A DNA stretch of 64,000 bases from Muribaculum sp. (GCA_009775095.1 VSOZ01000001.1:248001-312000); one strand, 5' to 3'. Counted from the first letter of the stretch, positions 26,694-36,043 are shown. Translations and numbers: made by a program. The notes: generated from the sequence alone by a model not told the origin.

Positions 26694-27491
26694 TCATTGC
26701 TGCGCGGGAGGAGTGATGCCTTCATCTTTGGCACGCTTCTCCATGCGCTGTATGCGCTTGTCAAGATCGGGATGAGAAGAGAAGAGCTGGTTGATCTTGC
26801 TGGTCTTACCTATGCCCTGTTCCTCCTGAATGGCCTTAAGACGCTTGAATGACATAGACATGGCCCATGGGTTCTTGCCGTTGTCTTTCAGGAAGTTGTA
26901 GCCGTAGTCGTCGGCTTCGTTCTCCTGCTTCTGCGAGAACTTTGCATTGGTAAGAGCTTCGCCGAGGTCACCGAGCTGCGAGTCGGTAAGGGCTGCGGCA
27001 GTACCGCCGGTAGCGCCTACGCCCTCTTTCAGAGCCGATGCCAGAAGAGCGGTCTTGAACGCCTTTTTGGAGTGCTTGTTGGCAACGTGGCCTATCTCAT
27101 GTCCTATGACACCGAGGAGCTCGTCGTCGCTCATGATGTCCATCAGTGCGGCAAATACACGTACACTGCCGTCGGCACAGGCAAACGCATTCACGTCAAC
27201 CACCCAGTAAACCTTGAAGTTAAGCGGAGTACCGTCAACAGAAGTCAGACCCTCGGTCAGTTTATTAAGACGCTGCGTATAAGGATGGTCAGGTTCACAC
27301 ACTTTGTTGTGGGTATCCATCCAAGTAATGTACTCTTTCACATAGTTGTTCATGTCCTCGTCGGTCAGCGTCACGGCCTCACCGACTTTCTTGGCACTGT
27401 TTATGGCCTTTTTCAGATTGAACTGCGCCATAGCGGGCATAGCCAGCGCCAACGCGGCAAATACACAAAGTAATTTAGCTATCTTTTTCAT
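26694..27491 (-). CDS. M48 family metalloprotease
   Basis: A zinc metalloprotease of the M48/HtpX-like group, probably exported: the N-terminus MKKIAKLLCVFAALALAMPA is a signal peptide ending at MAQ. The active site is GHEIGHVANKHS (HExxH), with the downstream Glu in ENEADDYGYNFL. I start at the ATG at 27489-27491, giving 265 residues. A longer frame from 27617 begins upstream of the promoter box at 27519-27526 and lacks a signal peptide at its start. Likely role is periplasmic protein quality control, by comparison with LoiP/YcaL. It is convergent with the ferredoxin oxidoreductase gene, only 14 nt apart, with no room for a terminator. Confidence 0.92.
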   Translation of the reverse strand: MKKIAKLLCVFAALALAMPAMAQFNLKKAINSAKKVGEAVTLTDEDMNNYVKEYITWMDTHNKVCEPDHPYTQRLNKLTEGLTSVDGTPLNFKVYWVVDVNAFACADGSVRVFAALMDIMSDDELLGVIGHEIGHVANKHSKKAFKTALLASALKEGVGATGGTAAALTDSQLGDLGEALTNAKFSQKQENEADDYGYNFLKDNGKNPWAMSMSFKRLKAIQEEQGIGKTSKINQLFSSHPDLDKRIQRMEKRAKDEGITPPAQQ

Positions 27492-27518
27492 GAAAGGTTT
27501 ATTATTAGAATTATGTCG

Positions 27519-27526
27519 CAAATATA
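27519..27526 (-). promoter_or_regulatory. M48 protease promoter (TTTG-N21-TATATTTG)
   Basis: TATATTTG on the minus strand lies 27 nt before the chosen ATG. A -33 TTTG (27548-27551) is 21 nt further upstream. This is a good consensus match and decides the internal start. Confidence 0.7.
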
Positions 27527-27600
27527 CACCTTTTAACCTATACGTCCCAAATATTTTCCCGGCCTTAACAAAGGACATTACATATATTATATATAATACA

Positions 27601-27678
27601 GCATACGCCCGATTCACATCGAGCGTATGCTTAGGTCAATTTTTGTAGTATGAATTATAATGTTACAAAGAATGTAAC
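27601..27678 (-). repeat. 3' composite hairpin element, copy 2 (after the SusCD 2 lipoprotein)
   Basis: Same architecture as the element at 13232-13304. On the minus strand a GTTACA/TGTAAC hairpin (27662-27678) is followed by the identical 20-nt segment (27631-27650), then a 13-bp helix (27601-27613 with 27618-27630) capped by GTGA, with a U-G wobble at the same ninth position. The stem bases differ from copy 1 at most positions yet pairing is kept. The 20-nt segment again lies 51 nt past the stop of the preceding gene. The tail after the helix is TGTATTATATA, AT-rich but not a plain U tract. Confidence 0.7.
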
Positions 27679-27700
27679 CGTTGTAATGCGTGAAGCGTCA

Positions 27701-28600
27701 TCAACGCTCCGACGCGGGAAGTTCAAGGCGGAAGCCGTTGTTGGCGTTGGCCTGATACAGTCCGTCCATCACCAGACACAATCCCTTGTTGGGGAAAGTT
27801 ATGACTCCGTTCTCGAGTTTGCCGCAGAAACCGTTGGCTTTAACTGCTGCAAACGAATTGCCACGATCCATATAATATGATGCCATACTCCACAATGAGG
27901 TAGGACCGTAACCGAGGTCTATACCCGATTCACATAAAGGTATGTATACGCCTTCGGGATCATCGGCATTTATCTCAAGATACCATACACGGTCAGGATC
28001 ATAGTCGGCAGCCCCGATCATAGGCCACTCCGAGTAAGGATTCACCAAACGGTAATTGCCGGAAGAGCCGACTTTCTTCTCTACAGCAACCTCCCAGTTA
28101 TAAATCGGAAGGCCAAACAATGACGAGAAGTAGCCGTCATAATACATAGCCTTTTCCTCTAGCGGCTCCCAACGCAGGCTCTCGTCCATGCCCAGAGTCA
28201 GAGACAGAGCGGGAGTACCGTAAAGATAGGCCTGATCATCGGGGATTTTTACAATCACGGTGTAGTCTACGAAGTCGAGGTCATCGAAGTCAAACGTGAC
28301 GTTGAAATCCACTGTCGACTCTCCGTCAGCAAACGACACACTCGCGGGAAAATGAAATATTCCAGCAGGGTCATCCACCTCAAGGTCAACCGTCGCCGCG
28401 CCCTGCGAGTTACTGCGTGCTATGGTAAAAGAGCGCTGAGTATCGCCCGGAAATATGTCGACATAAGTAGTGTTGGTGCCGGCAGGGAAAAACGCACCCT
28501 GCGACTGCGGTCCCGGTCCGTAATTGTCGTCATCGCCGCACGCCGTGGCGAGTACAGTTACTCCGAGAATCAGAAATAGTCTGTATATAAGATTTTTCAT
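27701..28600 (-). CDS. Surface lipoprotein of SusCD operon 2
   Basis: A 299-residue lipoprotein with lipobox VLATAC (Cys near residue 21) followed by GDDDN, an acidic stretch like the Bacteroidetes surface-export signal. The next about 100 residues resemble a beta-sandwich (TYVDIFPGDTQRSFTIARS, then a Calx-beta- or DUF4843-like DGESTVDFNVTFDFDDLDF). The rest is beta-rich and unassigned. As third gene after susC and susD (31 nt from susD) it occupies the position of SusE/SusF-type glycan- or ligand-binding accessory proteins. No catalytic motif was recognised. Role is inferred from position only. Confidence 0.8.
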   Translation of the reverse strand: MKNLIYRLFLILGVTVLATACGDDDNYGPGPQSQGAFFPAGTNTTYVDIFPGDTQRSFTIARSNSQGAATVDLEVDDPAGIFHFPASVSFADGESTVDFNVTFDFDDLDFVDYTVIVKIPDDQAYLYGTPALSLTLGMDESLRWEPLEEKAMYYDGYFSSLFGLPIYNWEVAVEKKVGSSGNYRLVNPYSEWPMIGAADYDPDRVWYLEINADDPEGVYIPLCESGIDLGYGPTSLWSMASYYMDRGNSFAAVKANGFCGKLENGVITFPNKGLCLVMDGLYQANANNGFRLELPASER

Positions 28601-28631
28601 CGTTCTATATTATTAATGTAGTGATTGATGT

Positions 28632-30371
28632 TTACCACACATGCATGGGAGAGTTGCCGGTCGGAGCCACCGGTGTGGGATTGTTTATCAACAAGGTGTT
28701 ATAATTGGCCTCGGTACCTACAAAGCAAAGGGTCATCCACTGCGGAGGAGTGTCGGTATTCCATTGATACAGATTGATATGGTTGGTGCCCTCGTAGCTT
28801 CGTATTATACCTTTGTTAAGACGCTTGATGTCATAAGTTGCAAAACCCTCGCCCCACAACTCGACACGACGCTGCCACCACACCTCATTACGGAAAGGCG
28901 TTGTCGATGAATTACCGTAAGCCTCGTTATGAGTACCGTAGACATACTGCGGGTCACGGGTCTTGGCAAAGTCGGTCAACAGCTGTATGCCGCGCGGCTC
29001 ACTCTGCATGCCGGCAGCCTCGGCCTCTATAAGCTTCATCTCCTCAACACGCATATAAGGCACTGACATAAGGAAACCTACATACTGGTTCTTGCGGCCC
29101 TCTTCGCCTCCGGCGGCACGGAATTTTATACAAGCTCCACCGAGGGTATAACCTGTCTCATTATTACCGATGCTGTTGTTGGCGAGAAATTCGGGATAGT
29201 CGGAATAACGTGAAGCAAACTCCACTGTAGCCTGAGTAGGTTCGGGAGCGCTGTCCTTAACCGGATTGTAAGTATCGGCAATAGAGAAGTCGATAAAGCA
29301 CTTCTTGCGGAAGTCGGTCGACGGTATTGTCTGATAGAGATGGTAGTCTATGGCCATTGGACCGTAGTAGTTGGACGCATATCCGCAACCGCCTCCACCG
29401 AGATCCTGACTGGCTATCTCAAGCGACAGCAGCGAACCCCATGAGGCATCGGCATCATTTTCCTGAATGCACTGGTCATCGGCTTTGAACCGGGTACCGA
29501 ACATCCATGATGAAGTAGGCGTATTGAAGCCCGTATTGCGGTCGGTATACTCGCTCTCGCTCATCATCGAATAACCGGCCTGTGCGAGTTTCGCATACTT
29601 CTCGGCATTGGGCCAGTCCTCCATTGTCAGGTAAGCACGTGCACGAAGTCCGTTTACAACCGATACGTCGGGAGTGTATATGTCGGCACGGTGATAGTCG
29701 GCCAACATAGTCTCAGCCTTGTCAAGATCGTCGAGTATGAACCCGAACATCTCCTCGTTGGTAGCGCGTGGATTGACAGTACCGGCGGTAGGTGTGGTCT
29801 TTTCGGTCACAATAGGAGCGGTGGGAGCCTGCGGATCGAGAGCGTACGTAGTTTCACCATACAGACGCGCCAGATCCATGTAAAACATGGCACGCATGAC
29901 ATAGGCTATACCGACACCGACACGGCGATTTTCGGGCACATTGTTTTCATCCACCATTCCGAGCACCGTATTGCAGTTCTTTATCCATCCGTAATAATAC
30001 GTGATAGGTATCTGCGCTATGGCATAACGCGGACCGAGACCGACAGAGCAATAAGCCCAAGCCGAATACGGATAGTCCGAGTTGGTAAGAGCGATGTCCT
30101 GACCCATGACATCCCACATAAGGAATGTAGAGCAATATCCGTAGTCAAACGGATAGTCGGTAAGACTCGGACTATAGTTGACGCCGCCGGTATAGGTGGC
30201 CACTCCGGTTATTGACGAGGTCAGAGCGTCGACAAAGTTGTTGAAACTTCCCGGAGCATTGCCGGCCTGATCGGAGGTGACGACATTGCTCTGCGGATTC
30301 ACCTCCTCAATACAGCCGGTCATGGCCATCGACGCGGCCGCCACTATTGATATGTATAATAGCTTTTTCAT
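28632..30371 (-). CDS. SusD/RagB family nutrient-binding lipoprotein (pair 2)
   Basis: A 579-residue SusD-like lipoprotein with lipobox SMAMTGC (Cys near residue 20) and helical TPR-like core. Family markers are GIAYVMRAMFYMDLARLYGE, ILDDLDKAETMLADYH and the C-terminal NEVWWQRRVELWGEGFATYD. It lies 17 nt downstream of its SusC partner and 31 nt upstream of the accessory lipoprotein. The protein is Tyr/Trp-rich between residues 80 and 150, common in ligand-binding loops. No enzyme gene accompanies the pair, so the substrate is unknown. Confidence 0.94.
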   Translation of the reverse strand: MKKLLYISIVAAASMAMTGCIEEVNPQSNVVTSDQAGNAPGSFNNFVDALTSSITGVATYTGGVNYSPSLTDYPFDYGYCSTFLMWDVMGQDIALTNSDYPYSAWAYCSVGLGPRYAIAQIPITYYYGWIKNCNTVLGMVDENNVPENRRVGVGIAYVMRAMFYMDLARLYGETTYALDPQAPTAPIVTEKTTPTAGTVNPRATNEEMFGFILDDLDKAETMLADYHRADIYTPDVSVVNGLRARAYLTMEDWPNAEKYAKLAQAGYSMMSESEYTDRNTGFNTPTSSWMFGTRFKADDQCIQENDADASWGSLLSLEIASQDLGGGGCGYASNYYGPMAIDYHLYQTIPSTDFRKKCFIDFSIADTYNPVKDSAPEPTQATVEFASRYSDYPEFLANNSIGNNETGYTLGGACIKFRAAGGEEGRKNQYVGFLMSVPYMRVEEMKLIEAEAAGMQSEPRGIQLLTDFAKTRDPQYVYGTHNEAYGNSSTTPFRNEVWWQRRVELWGEGFATYDIKRLNKGIIRSYEGTNHINLYQWNTDTPPQWMTLCFVGTEANYNTLLINNPTPVAPTGNSPMHVW

Positions 30372-30388
30372 TGTATATATCTTAATCG

Positions 30389-33300
30389 TTAGAAGTTAAC
30401 CTGTATACCTCCCGATATATTGCGTGCCGGAGAGTATGTGCCGAGCGACCCGTTGCCCGAGAAGCCGTAACGCGGGTCAAAGCCCTTGCGCTTGGACCAG
30501 AAACACAGATTCTCGCCCATCACATATACACGCATGTTGGATATCTCTTTCCAGAACTTGGGCAGAGTGTAGCCCACAGTAAACGACTGGAAGTTAAGGT
30601 AGCTTGCATCGGTAAGGAAGCGGGTGGAACGCGCGGTGGTATATTTGTCGCCAAACTGCCAGCGCGGTACATCTTGACAAGGATCATCGGGAGTCCATGA
30701 CTTGATATAGTCTTTGTGGAAGTTGCCTCCGGCACCGCTTGAGTTCTGATTGGGAGTCATGAGAGAAGAGTAACGCTGGTCATACAACTTACCCCCTATC
30801 TGATAGTCAAATGTCACCGACGCATCGAAATCGCCTATACGGAGCGAAGTGCTGAAGCCGCCGAACAGGTCAGGCAACGAACTGCCTTGCTCGTAGTAGG
30901 TCGACTCACTGTAGTTGGTGGTTGTAGCATCGCGCTTGTGGCCCGGACGGTCGGTATACTGCTTGCCCGAAGCGTCTACATTGTCGGTGTCGACATAATA
31001 GAGAGCCTCACCCTTGTCATTTGTGCCGGCATACTCCGGAAGACATACGTTATACAGTGACTTGCCTTTCTGATACCACATGCCTATATTGTTTTCTGAC
31101 TCCATAAAACCGCCGCGGTCGAGCACCTTCGATGCGGGCAGCGAAAGAATCTTGGTCCTGTTATGCGACAGGTTCAGACTGAGTTTCCAATCGATAAGAC
31201 GTGTGCGCACAATGTCGCCGGTAAGTGCAAGTTCCACACCGGTATTGCGTATGTCGCCGAGGTTGCCGTAATATCCGCGAGAACCGAGCGACTCCGGTAT
31301 CGAGAGCCAGAAGAGCAAGTCGGTAGTCTTTTTGGTGTAGACATCGATGTTCCCGCTAAGACGATTGTCAAGGAACGCGAACTCCACACCGAAATTGAAG
31401 TTGGTCGTAGTCTCCCATGTTATATCCGGATTACCCATACGCGAGAATGTCGGCGACATTACGGTAAGCGATGAAGGATTCAGATTGAATATGTCGATAT
31501 ATGCCCAGTTGCCTATATTGTCGTTACCCTGTTGACCTATCGAGGCCTTGACCTTAAGCATATTGATCCAGTTTATATCGCTGAAGAAGTCTTTGTTGAC
31601 AATCCATGCGGCGCCGACCGACCAGAAGTCGCCCCAGCGATGGTCTTTGGCAAAACGCGATGAAGCGTCGCGACGATAAGACAACGAAGCAAAGTACTTC
31701 GAGTCGTAATCATACTGCGCACGTCCGAAATATCCCTCGACATTGTAGACCGTCTTGTATGAGTTTGATGTCACTTTATTGGCAAATGCGTTGATTTCGG
31801 GAATATCCGGAGAGAAAGCGCCCTGTGCCTTGGCTGCAAGGTATTCTGTCGTGGCCTTGTAGTACTCGTGGCCGAGCATGACATTGACATTATGATTGCC
31901 GAAATGCTGGAAATAAGACAGTGTCTGAATATTATTGGTGCGGAAACCGGTGCTGTTCTCCTTGACAAGTTCACCGTTTACGCCCACTTTCGGTCCGTAG
32001 AAACCGTTTTCATACGACATGACCTGTGTCTGGCCCCAGTTGACATTGCTCGACACATTTGCTTTCAAATAAGATGTCAGCATAATGTCGGCAGTGAAGG
32101 TGGCATTAAGCTGATTGCCTTTGGAGAGAGACTTGTTATAACGGTTATCGCCGATAGGGTTGGCGTTGTTGGCATAAGGACGGTTCAAGCCGCCGTAGCC
32201 AATGGCGGTATTGGCCACACCATAGTCATAAGCGGGACGTCCCTCGCTGTCAGTGCGCACGACAGGATTGCCGTCAGCATCCAGTACACGTACATACAGC
32301 GGATAGATCGGCGCGAGCATCGAAGTGAAGTTCATCAGGTTGTTGGCTCCTGTAGACCCCATTGTAGGGCTGGAGTTGCGGCGGGAGTGGTTGTAACCGA
32401 TATTCACACCGAAATTGAGCCATTTTGTAGCCTGAAAATCGCCTTTAAAACGAGCGCTCAGACGCTCGAAACCGGAGTAATCGATTATACCCTCGTCATT
32501 AAGGTATCCGAGGCTGGCATAGTAAGATGACTTGTCGTTGCCGCCGTTTACAGTCATGTTGTACTCCTGACGAAGCGAGGTGCGGTAAGCCTCGTCGGTC
32601 CAGTCGTCGCCGTCAAGATAATAGGTCTCTCCGCGGTAAGTATATGTACGTCCGCGTTTTGCATAAGGATTCAGCTTGCCGTTGGTACCGATCAGCATCT
32701 GACCCTGCGGCACATCGTAAATATTGTAGACAAGCTGGCTTGTCATAGCGGCGTTGGCGTTGGCATTTGCCGTAGCCGCCATCTGGCCCTGTCCGTAACG
32801 ATAGTAGTTGTACAATTGAGCATAGTAAGCCTCGTAATATTCACCGGGATCGGTTATGACGTCATACTCCTGAATGGCACGCGAGTTGGCACCCCATTTC
32901 ATATCCACGCTGACGCGTGCTTTCTCTGACTGGCCGCGCTTGGTCGTGATGATGATGACACCCGCGGCACCGCGTGCACCGTATAGAGCTGCAGAAGCGG
33001 CATCCTTGAGCACCGACACCGATTCAATGTCATTCTGCGGTATATTGGACAGATCGGCGGTATATGGTGAGCCGTCGACTATAACCAGCGGGTCGGTACT
33101 CGCATACATCGACGCGATACCACGAATGTTGATACTTCCGGCACCGGAACCCGGTTGTCCTGTAGAACCGCGCATCTGCAGACCCGGCACCGCACCCACA
33201 AGAGCATCGGTAATGTTGGTGGCCACATGTTTTGACAACTCCTCGGCACTGACTACGGCCGCCGAGCCGGTAAACGCCGATTTTTTCTCGGTACCGAAGG

Positions 33301-33619
33301 CTACGGCTATAACCTCGTCAAGCACATTGGCGCTTTCGAGCCGGATAACCATCTCTCCGGCTGTGATATTGACCTCTTTTGTGACCATACCTACGTATGA
33401 CACCTGAAGTTTCGTCACCTTGTCAGGCAGGGTAAGTGAGAAACGTCCGTCGATATCGGTCGCCGTACCTGTCGAGGTACCCACGCCCATCACCGTGGCG
33501 CCTACAAGGGTTTCACCGTTTTCGGCACTCATGACCACTCCGTGCACGTTGCGCGACTGCGCCGCCATTGACAGAGTAAATGCACAAATTGCCGTCAGTA
33601 GTAAAAACAGCTTTTTCAT
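30389..33619 (-). CDS. SusC/RagA family TonB-linked outer-membrane transporter (pair 2)
   Basis: A 1076-residue TonB-dependent transporter. It shows a signal peptide (residues 1-20, MKKLFLLLTAICAFTLSMAA), a carboxypeptidase-like domain (NVHGVVMSAENGETLVGATV), a TonB box region (LDEVIAVAFGTEKKSAFTGS), and a plug with GARGAAGVIIITTKRG. The beta-barrel ends ISGGIQVNF. Like SusC 1 it lacks an STN domain. A nine-G tract lies just upstream of its promoter region. It is divergent from the C69 peptidase operon. It has the same length as SusC 1 but clearly different loops, so they are paralogues for different ligands. Confidence 0.96.
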   Translation of the reverse strand: MKKLFLLLTAICAFTLSMAAQSRNVHGVVMSAENGETLVGATVMGVGTSTGTATDIDGRFSLTLPDKVTKLQVSYVGMVTKEVNITAGEMVIRLESANVLDEVIAVAFGTEKKSAFTGSAAVVSAEELSKHVATNITDALVGAVPGLQMRGSTGQPGSGAGSINIRGIASMYASTDPLVIVDGSPYTADLSNIPQNDIESVSVLKDAASAALYGARGAAGVIIITTKRGQSEKARVSVDMKWGANSRAIQEYDVITDPGEYYEAYYAQLYNYYRYGQGQMAATANANANAAMTSQLVYNIYDVPQGQMLIGTNGKLNPYAKRGRTYTYRGETYYLDGDDWTDEAYRTSLRQEYNMTVNGGNDKSSYYASLGYLNDEGIIDYSGFERLSARFKGDFQATKWLNFGVNIGYNHSRRNSSPTMGSTGANNLMNFTSMLAPIYPLYVRVLDADGNPVVRTDSEGRPAYDYGVANTAIGYGGLNRPYANNANPIGDNRYNKSLSKGNQLNATFTADIMLTSYLKANVSSNVNWGQTQVMSYENGFYGPKVGVNGELVKENSTGFRTNNIQTLSYFQHFGNHNVNVMLGHEYYKATTEYLAAKAQGAFSPDIPEINAFANKVTSNSYKTVYNVEGYFGRAQYDYDSKYFASLSYRRDASSRFAKDHRWGDFWSVGAAWIVNKDFFSDINWINMLKVKASIGQQGNDNIGNWAYIDIFNLNPSSLTVMSPTFSRMGNPDITWETTTNFNFGVEFAFLDNRLSGNIDVYTKKTTDLLFWLSIPESLGSRGYYGNLGDIRNTGVELALTGDIVRTRLIDWKLSLNLSHNRTKILSLPASKVLDRGGFMESENNIGMWYQKGKSLYNVCLPEYAGTNDKGEALYYVDTDNVDASGKQYTDRPGHKRDATTTNYSESTYYEQGSSLPDLFGGFSTSLRIGDFDASVTFDYQIGGKLYDQRYSSLMTPNQNSSGAGGNFHKDYIKSWTPDDPCQDVPRWQFGDKYTTARSTRFLTDASYLNFQSFTVGYTLPKFWKEISNMRVYVMGENLCFWSKRKGFDPRYGFSGNGSLGTYSPARNISGGIQVNF

Positions 33620-33708
33620 ACTTTAAAATGTGAATAAAATAAGTTAATTAATTAGCAAAATGTCACTCTCAACACTAAATGAGTTGCATAAATTTCATTT
33701 CTACGAAG

Positions 33709-33716
33709 CAAAGATA
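33709..33716 (-). promoter_or_regulatory. susC 2 promoter -7 box TATCTTTG
   Basis: TATCTTTG on the minus strand, about 90 nt before the susC 2 ATG. No TTTG -33 was found at the expected place. The G9 tract (33747-33755) begins 31 nt upstream of the -7 box, right behind the -33 position. Confidence 0.6.
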
Positions 33717-33746
33717 GCGCTATTCCTTTTAAATATCATTAACATA

Positions 33747-33755
33747 CCCCCCCCC
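33747..33755 (-). repeat. Homopolymeric G9 tract upstream of the susC 2 promoter
   Basis: Nine C on the plus strand, read as TGGGGGGGGGTA on the coding strand, the same core as ahead of susC 1. Here it sits upstream of the -33 region, between two divergent operons, so a length change would shift any upstream activator relative to the promoter. Confidence 0.8.
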
Positions 33756-33859
33756 ATTTTATAATATTTAACTTTATTAACTTTATTCTTTTAACAAATG
33801 AGTTCTCAATTAACAATTTCTTTTGCATTCACTTATAATTCGGATTTATTATTCGTTTT

Positions 33860-33883
33860 TTAGCTCAAAATGAGCTAACTTTG
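33860..33883 (+). promoter_or_regulatory. Promoter and overlapping palindrome for the C69 peptidase operon
   Basis: The -7 box TAACTTTG lies at 33876-33883, 34 nt before the C69 ATG. A perfect inverted repeat, TTAGCTCA (33860-33867) and TGAGCTAA (33871-33878) with a 3-nt spacer, fills the space between the -33 and -7 elements and ends inside the -7 box. This is a typical place for a dimeric repressor operator. Confidence 0.5.
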
Positions 33884-33916
33884 CGTAATACGACACCATC
33901 AGCAATGTAAACTTAT

Positions 33917-35566
33917 ATGCTTAAAAGAACCCTTATCACAACCATCGCCGCCATAGCGGCCACAGGCGCGGCAATAGCCTGCACAAGCCTCATAGCCACT
34001 CCCGGCGCGACGACCGACAACAGCGTCATGATAACTTACGCCGCCGACTCACATAACCTCTACGGAGAGCTTTATTCAAAACCGGCGGCCGACCACGCAC
34101 CCGGCGCCATGCGCGAAGTGCGCGACTGGGACACAGGACGATATCTCGGCAAAATTCCCGAAATAAGCCATACATACGCTACCGTAGGCAACATGAACGA
34201 ACATGGCCTCGCCATAAGCGAGAGTACTTGGGGCGGCCATGAGGAGCTGGTCGACACAACAGGCATAATCGACTACGGTTCTCTTATATATATAGCGCTT
34301 GAACGCGCCAAGACCGCACGCGAAGCCATCAAGGTCATGACCGACCTTGTGAATGAACATGGCTACGCAAGTTCCGGCGAGTCATTCTCGATAGCCGACG
34401 GCAAGGAAGCGTGGATTCTGGAACTGATAGGCAAAGGCAACAAAGAGAAAGGGGCCGTATGGGTGGCCCGACGCATACCCGACGGTATGATTTCCGGCCA
34501 TGCCAACCATCCGCGCATCCACAAGTTTCCGCTCGATGACCCGGAGACTATTTACTCGCCCGACGTCATAGACTTCGCTCGCAAACAAGGCTATTACAAG
34601 GGCAAAGACAAGGACTTCGACTTCTCGCTGGCCTATGCCGTGACCGACTTCGGAGCATTGCGCGGCTGCGACGCCCGCGTATGGTCGTTTTTCAACCGTC
34701 ACGCATCGGGCATGGACAAGTACCTGCCGTGGATAAACGAAGGCGACACCGACGCAGTGATGCCTCTGTGGGTAAAGCCCGACAGCGCGCTTACAGTACG
34801 CGACATGCAACGGGCCATGCGTGACCACTTCGAGGACACCCCGTTTGACATGACACAGGACATCGGCGCCGGCCCGTTCAAGGTGCCTTATCGCTGGCGT
34901 CCTATGACATTCACCGTCGATGGCACCGAGTACACGCATGAACGCGCCATAGCCACCCAGCAGACAGGCTTCACGTTCGTGGCCCAGCTACGCGACCAAG
35001 TGCCCGACGCCATGAAAGGTGTACTGTGGTTTGGAGTAGACGATGCCAATACATGCGTATACGTACCTATATATTGCTGCGTTACCGAAGTGCCCTACTG
35101 CTACGCTCACGGCAACGGCGACATGCTCACACTGTCATGGGACGCCGCATTCTGGGTACACAATTATGTAGCCAATCAGGCCTACAACCGCTACTCGCAG
35201 ATGATACCCGACATACGCCGCGTCCAAAACTCGCTCGAGGATGCCATGGAGCAGGCAGTGGCCGAGACCGAAGCGCAGGTCATGTCAATGCCTGATGACC
35301 GTCAGCGCCGCGAGCTGTCAATGCTCAGCGACTATTGGGCCAACAGATCCACACGTGAGTTCAAACAGCTCGGCGACTATCTGTTTGTCAAGTATCTTGA
35401 CGGCAATATAAAGAAGGAGACATCGCCCGGAGTATTCAAACGTACTCCCGAAGGGCAATGCGAATATCCGCAGTTTGGCGGCTACTCCGACGAATATTTC
35501 CGCTCCGTAGCCGACGACGCCGGCGAGCGACTTAAAGTAAAACAACCCGAAAAGATAAAGAAATAA
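33917..35566 (+). CDS. C69 family dipeptidase
   Basis: A 549-residue Ntn-hydrolase of the PepD/C69 family, which cleaves dipeptides after self-processing to expose an N-terminal Cys. The signal peptide (residues 1-21) ends AAIA just before C22 in ACTSLIATPGATTDNSVMI. That Cys is the expected nucleophile and the spacing fits the family, although the context also resembles a weak lipobox. Conserved blocks are GNMNEHGLAISESTWGG, SIADGKEAWILELIGKG and VWVARRIPDGMISGHAN. A periplasmic role in peptide breakdown is likely. It is first in an operon with queF (3-nt gap) and queC, a grouping with no evident biochemical link. Confidence 0.93.
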   Translation: MLKRTLITTIAAIAATGAAIACTSLIATPGATTDNSVMITYAADSHNLYGELYSKPAADHAPGAMREVRDWDTGRYLGKIPEISHTYATVGNMNEHGLAISESTWGGHEELVDTTGIIDYGSLIYIALERAKTAREAIKVMTDLVNEHGYASSGESFSIADGKEAWILELIGKGNKEKGAVWVARRIPDGMISGHANHPRIHKFPLDDPETIYSPDVIDFARKQGYYKGKDKDFDFSLAYAVTDFGALRGCDARVWSFFNRHASGMDKYLPWINEGDTDAVMPLWVKPDSALTVRDMQRAMRDHFEDTPFDMTQDIGAGPFKVPYRWRPMTFTVDGTEYTHERAIATQQTGFTFVAQLRDQVPDAMKGVLWFGVDDANTCVYVPIYCCVTEVPYCYAHGNGDMLTLSWDAAFWVHNYVANQAYNRYSQMIPDIRRVQNSLEDAMEQAVAETEAQVMSMPDDRQRRELSMLSDYWANRSTREFKQLGDYLFVKYLDGNIKKETSPGVFKRTPEGQCEYPQFGGYSDEYFRSVADDAGERLKVKQPEKIKK

Positions 35567-35569
35567 ATC

Positions 35570-36043
35570 ATGTCACGCAACGATGACGAAATGCCCGGAG
35601 TGACACTACTCGGCAACCAAGGAGTCAAATATCCCGACCGCTATGCACCCGAGGTATTGGAGACATTTGTCAACAAACATCCCGACAACGAGTATCTCGT
35701 GACATTTACATGTCCGGAGTTTACATCGCTATGTCCGAAAACGGGGCAGCCCGACTTCGCCAGAATAATAATAAACTATATACCGCGAGAGAAGATGGTC
35801 GAAAGCAAGAGCCTGAAGCTCTATCTGTTCAGCTTCCGCAACCATGGCGACTTTCATGAGGACTGTGTCAACATAATAATGAAAGACCTCGTGAAGCTGA
35901 TGGACCCGAAGTATATCGAAGTCACGGGCCTGTTCACTCCACGTGGCGGAATAGCCATATATCCGTTTGCCAACTACGGCGACGACGAGCATCAGGACAT
36001 GGTGAAAGCCCGTCTGCTGGCATCGTTCCGCAATGATTTCTAA
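35570..36043 (+). CDS. queF: NADPH-dependent 7-cyano-7-deazaguanine reductase
   Basis: QueF reduces preQ0 to preQ1 in queuosine synthesis. This is the short unimodal type (157 residues). The substrate and NADPH motif ESKSLKLYLFSFRNHGDFHE is intact, the catalytic Cys is in EFTSLCPKTGQPDF, and the Asp in that same block is the expected proton donor. The C-terminal TPRGGIAIYPFANYG is also typical. It lies between the C69 peptidase and queC, in the same direction. Other queuosine genes (queD, queE, tgt, queA) are not in the window. Confidence 0.96.
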   Translation: MSRNDDEMPGVTLLGNQGVKYPDRYAPEVLETFVNKHPDNEYLVTFTCPEFTSLCPKTGQPDFARIIINYIPREKMVESKSLKLYLFSFRNHGDFHEDCVNIIMKDLVKLMDPKYIEVTGLFTPRGGIAIYPFANYGDDEHQDMVKARLLASFRNDF

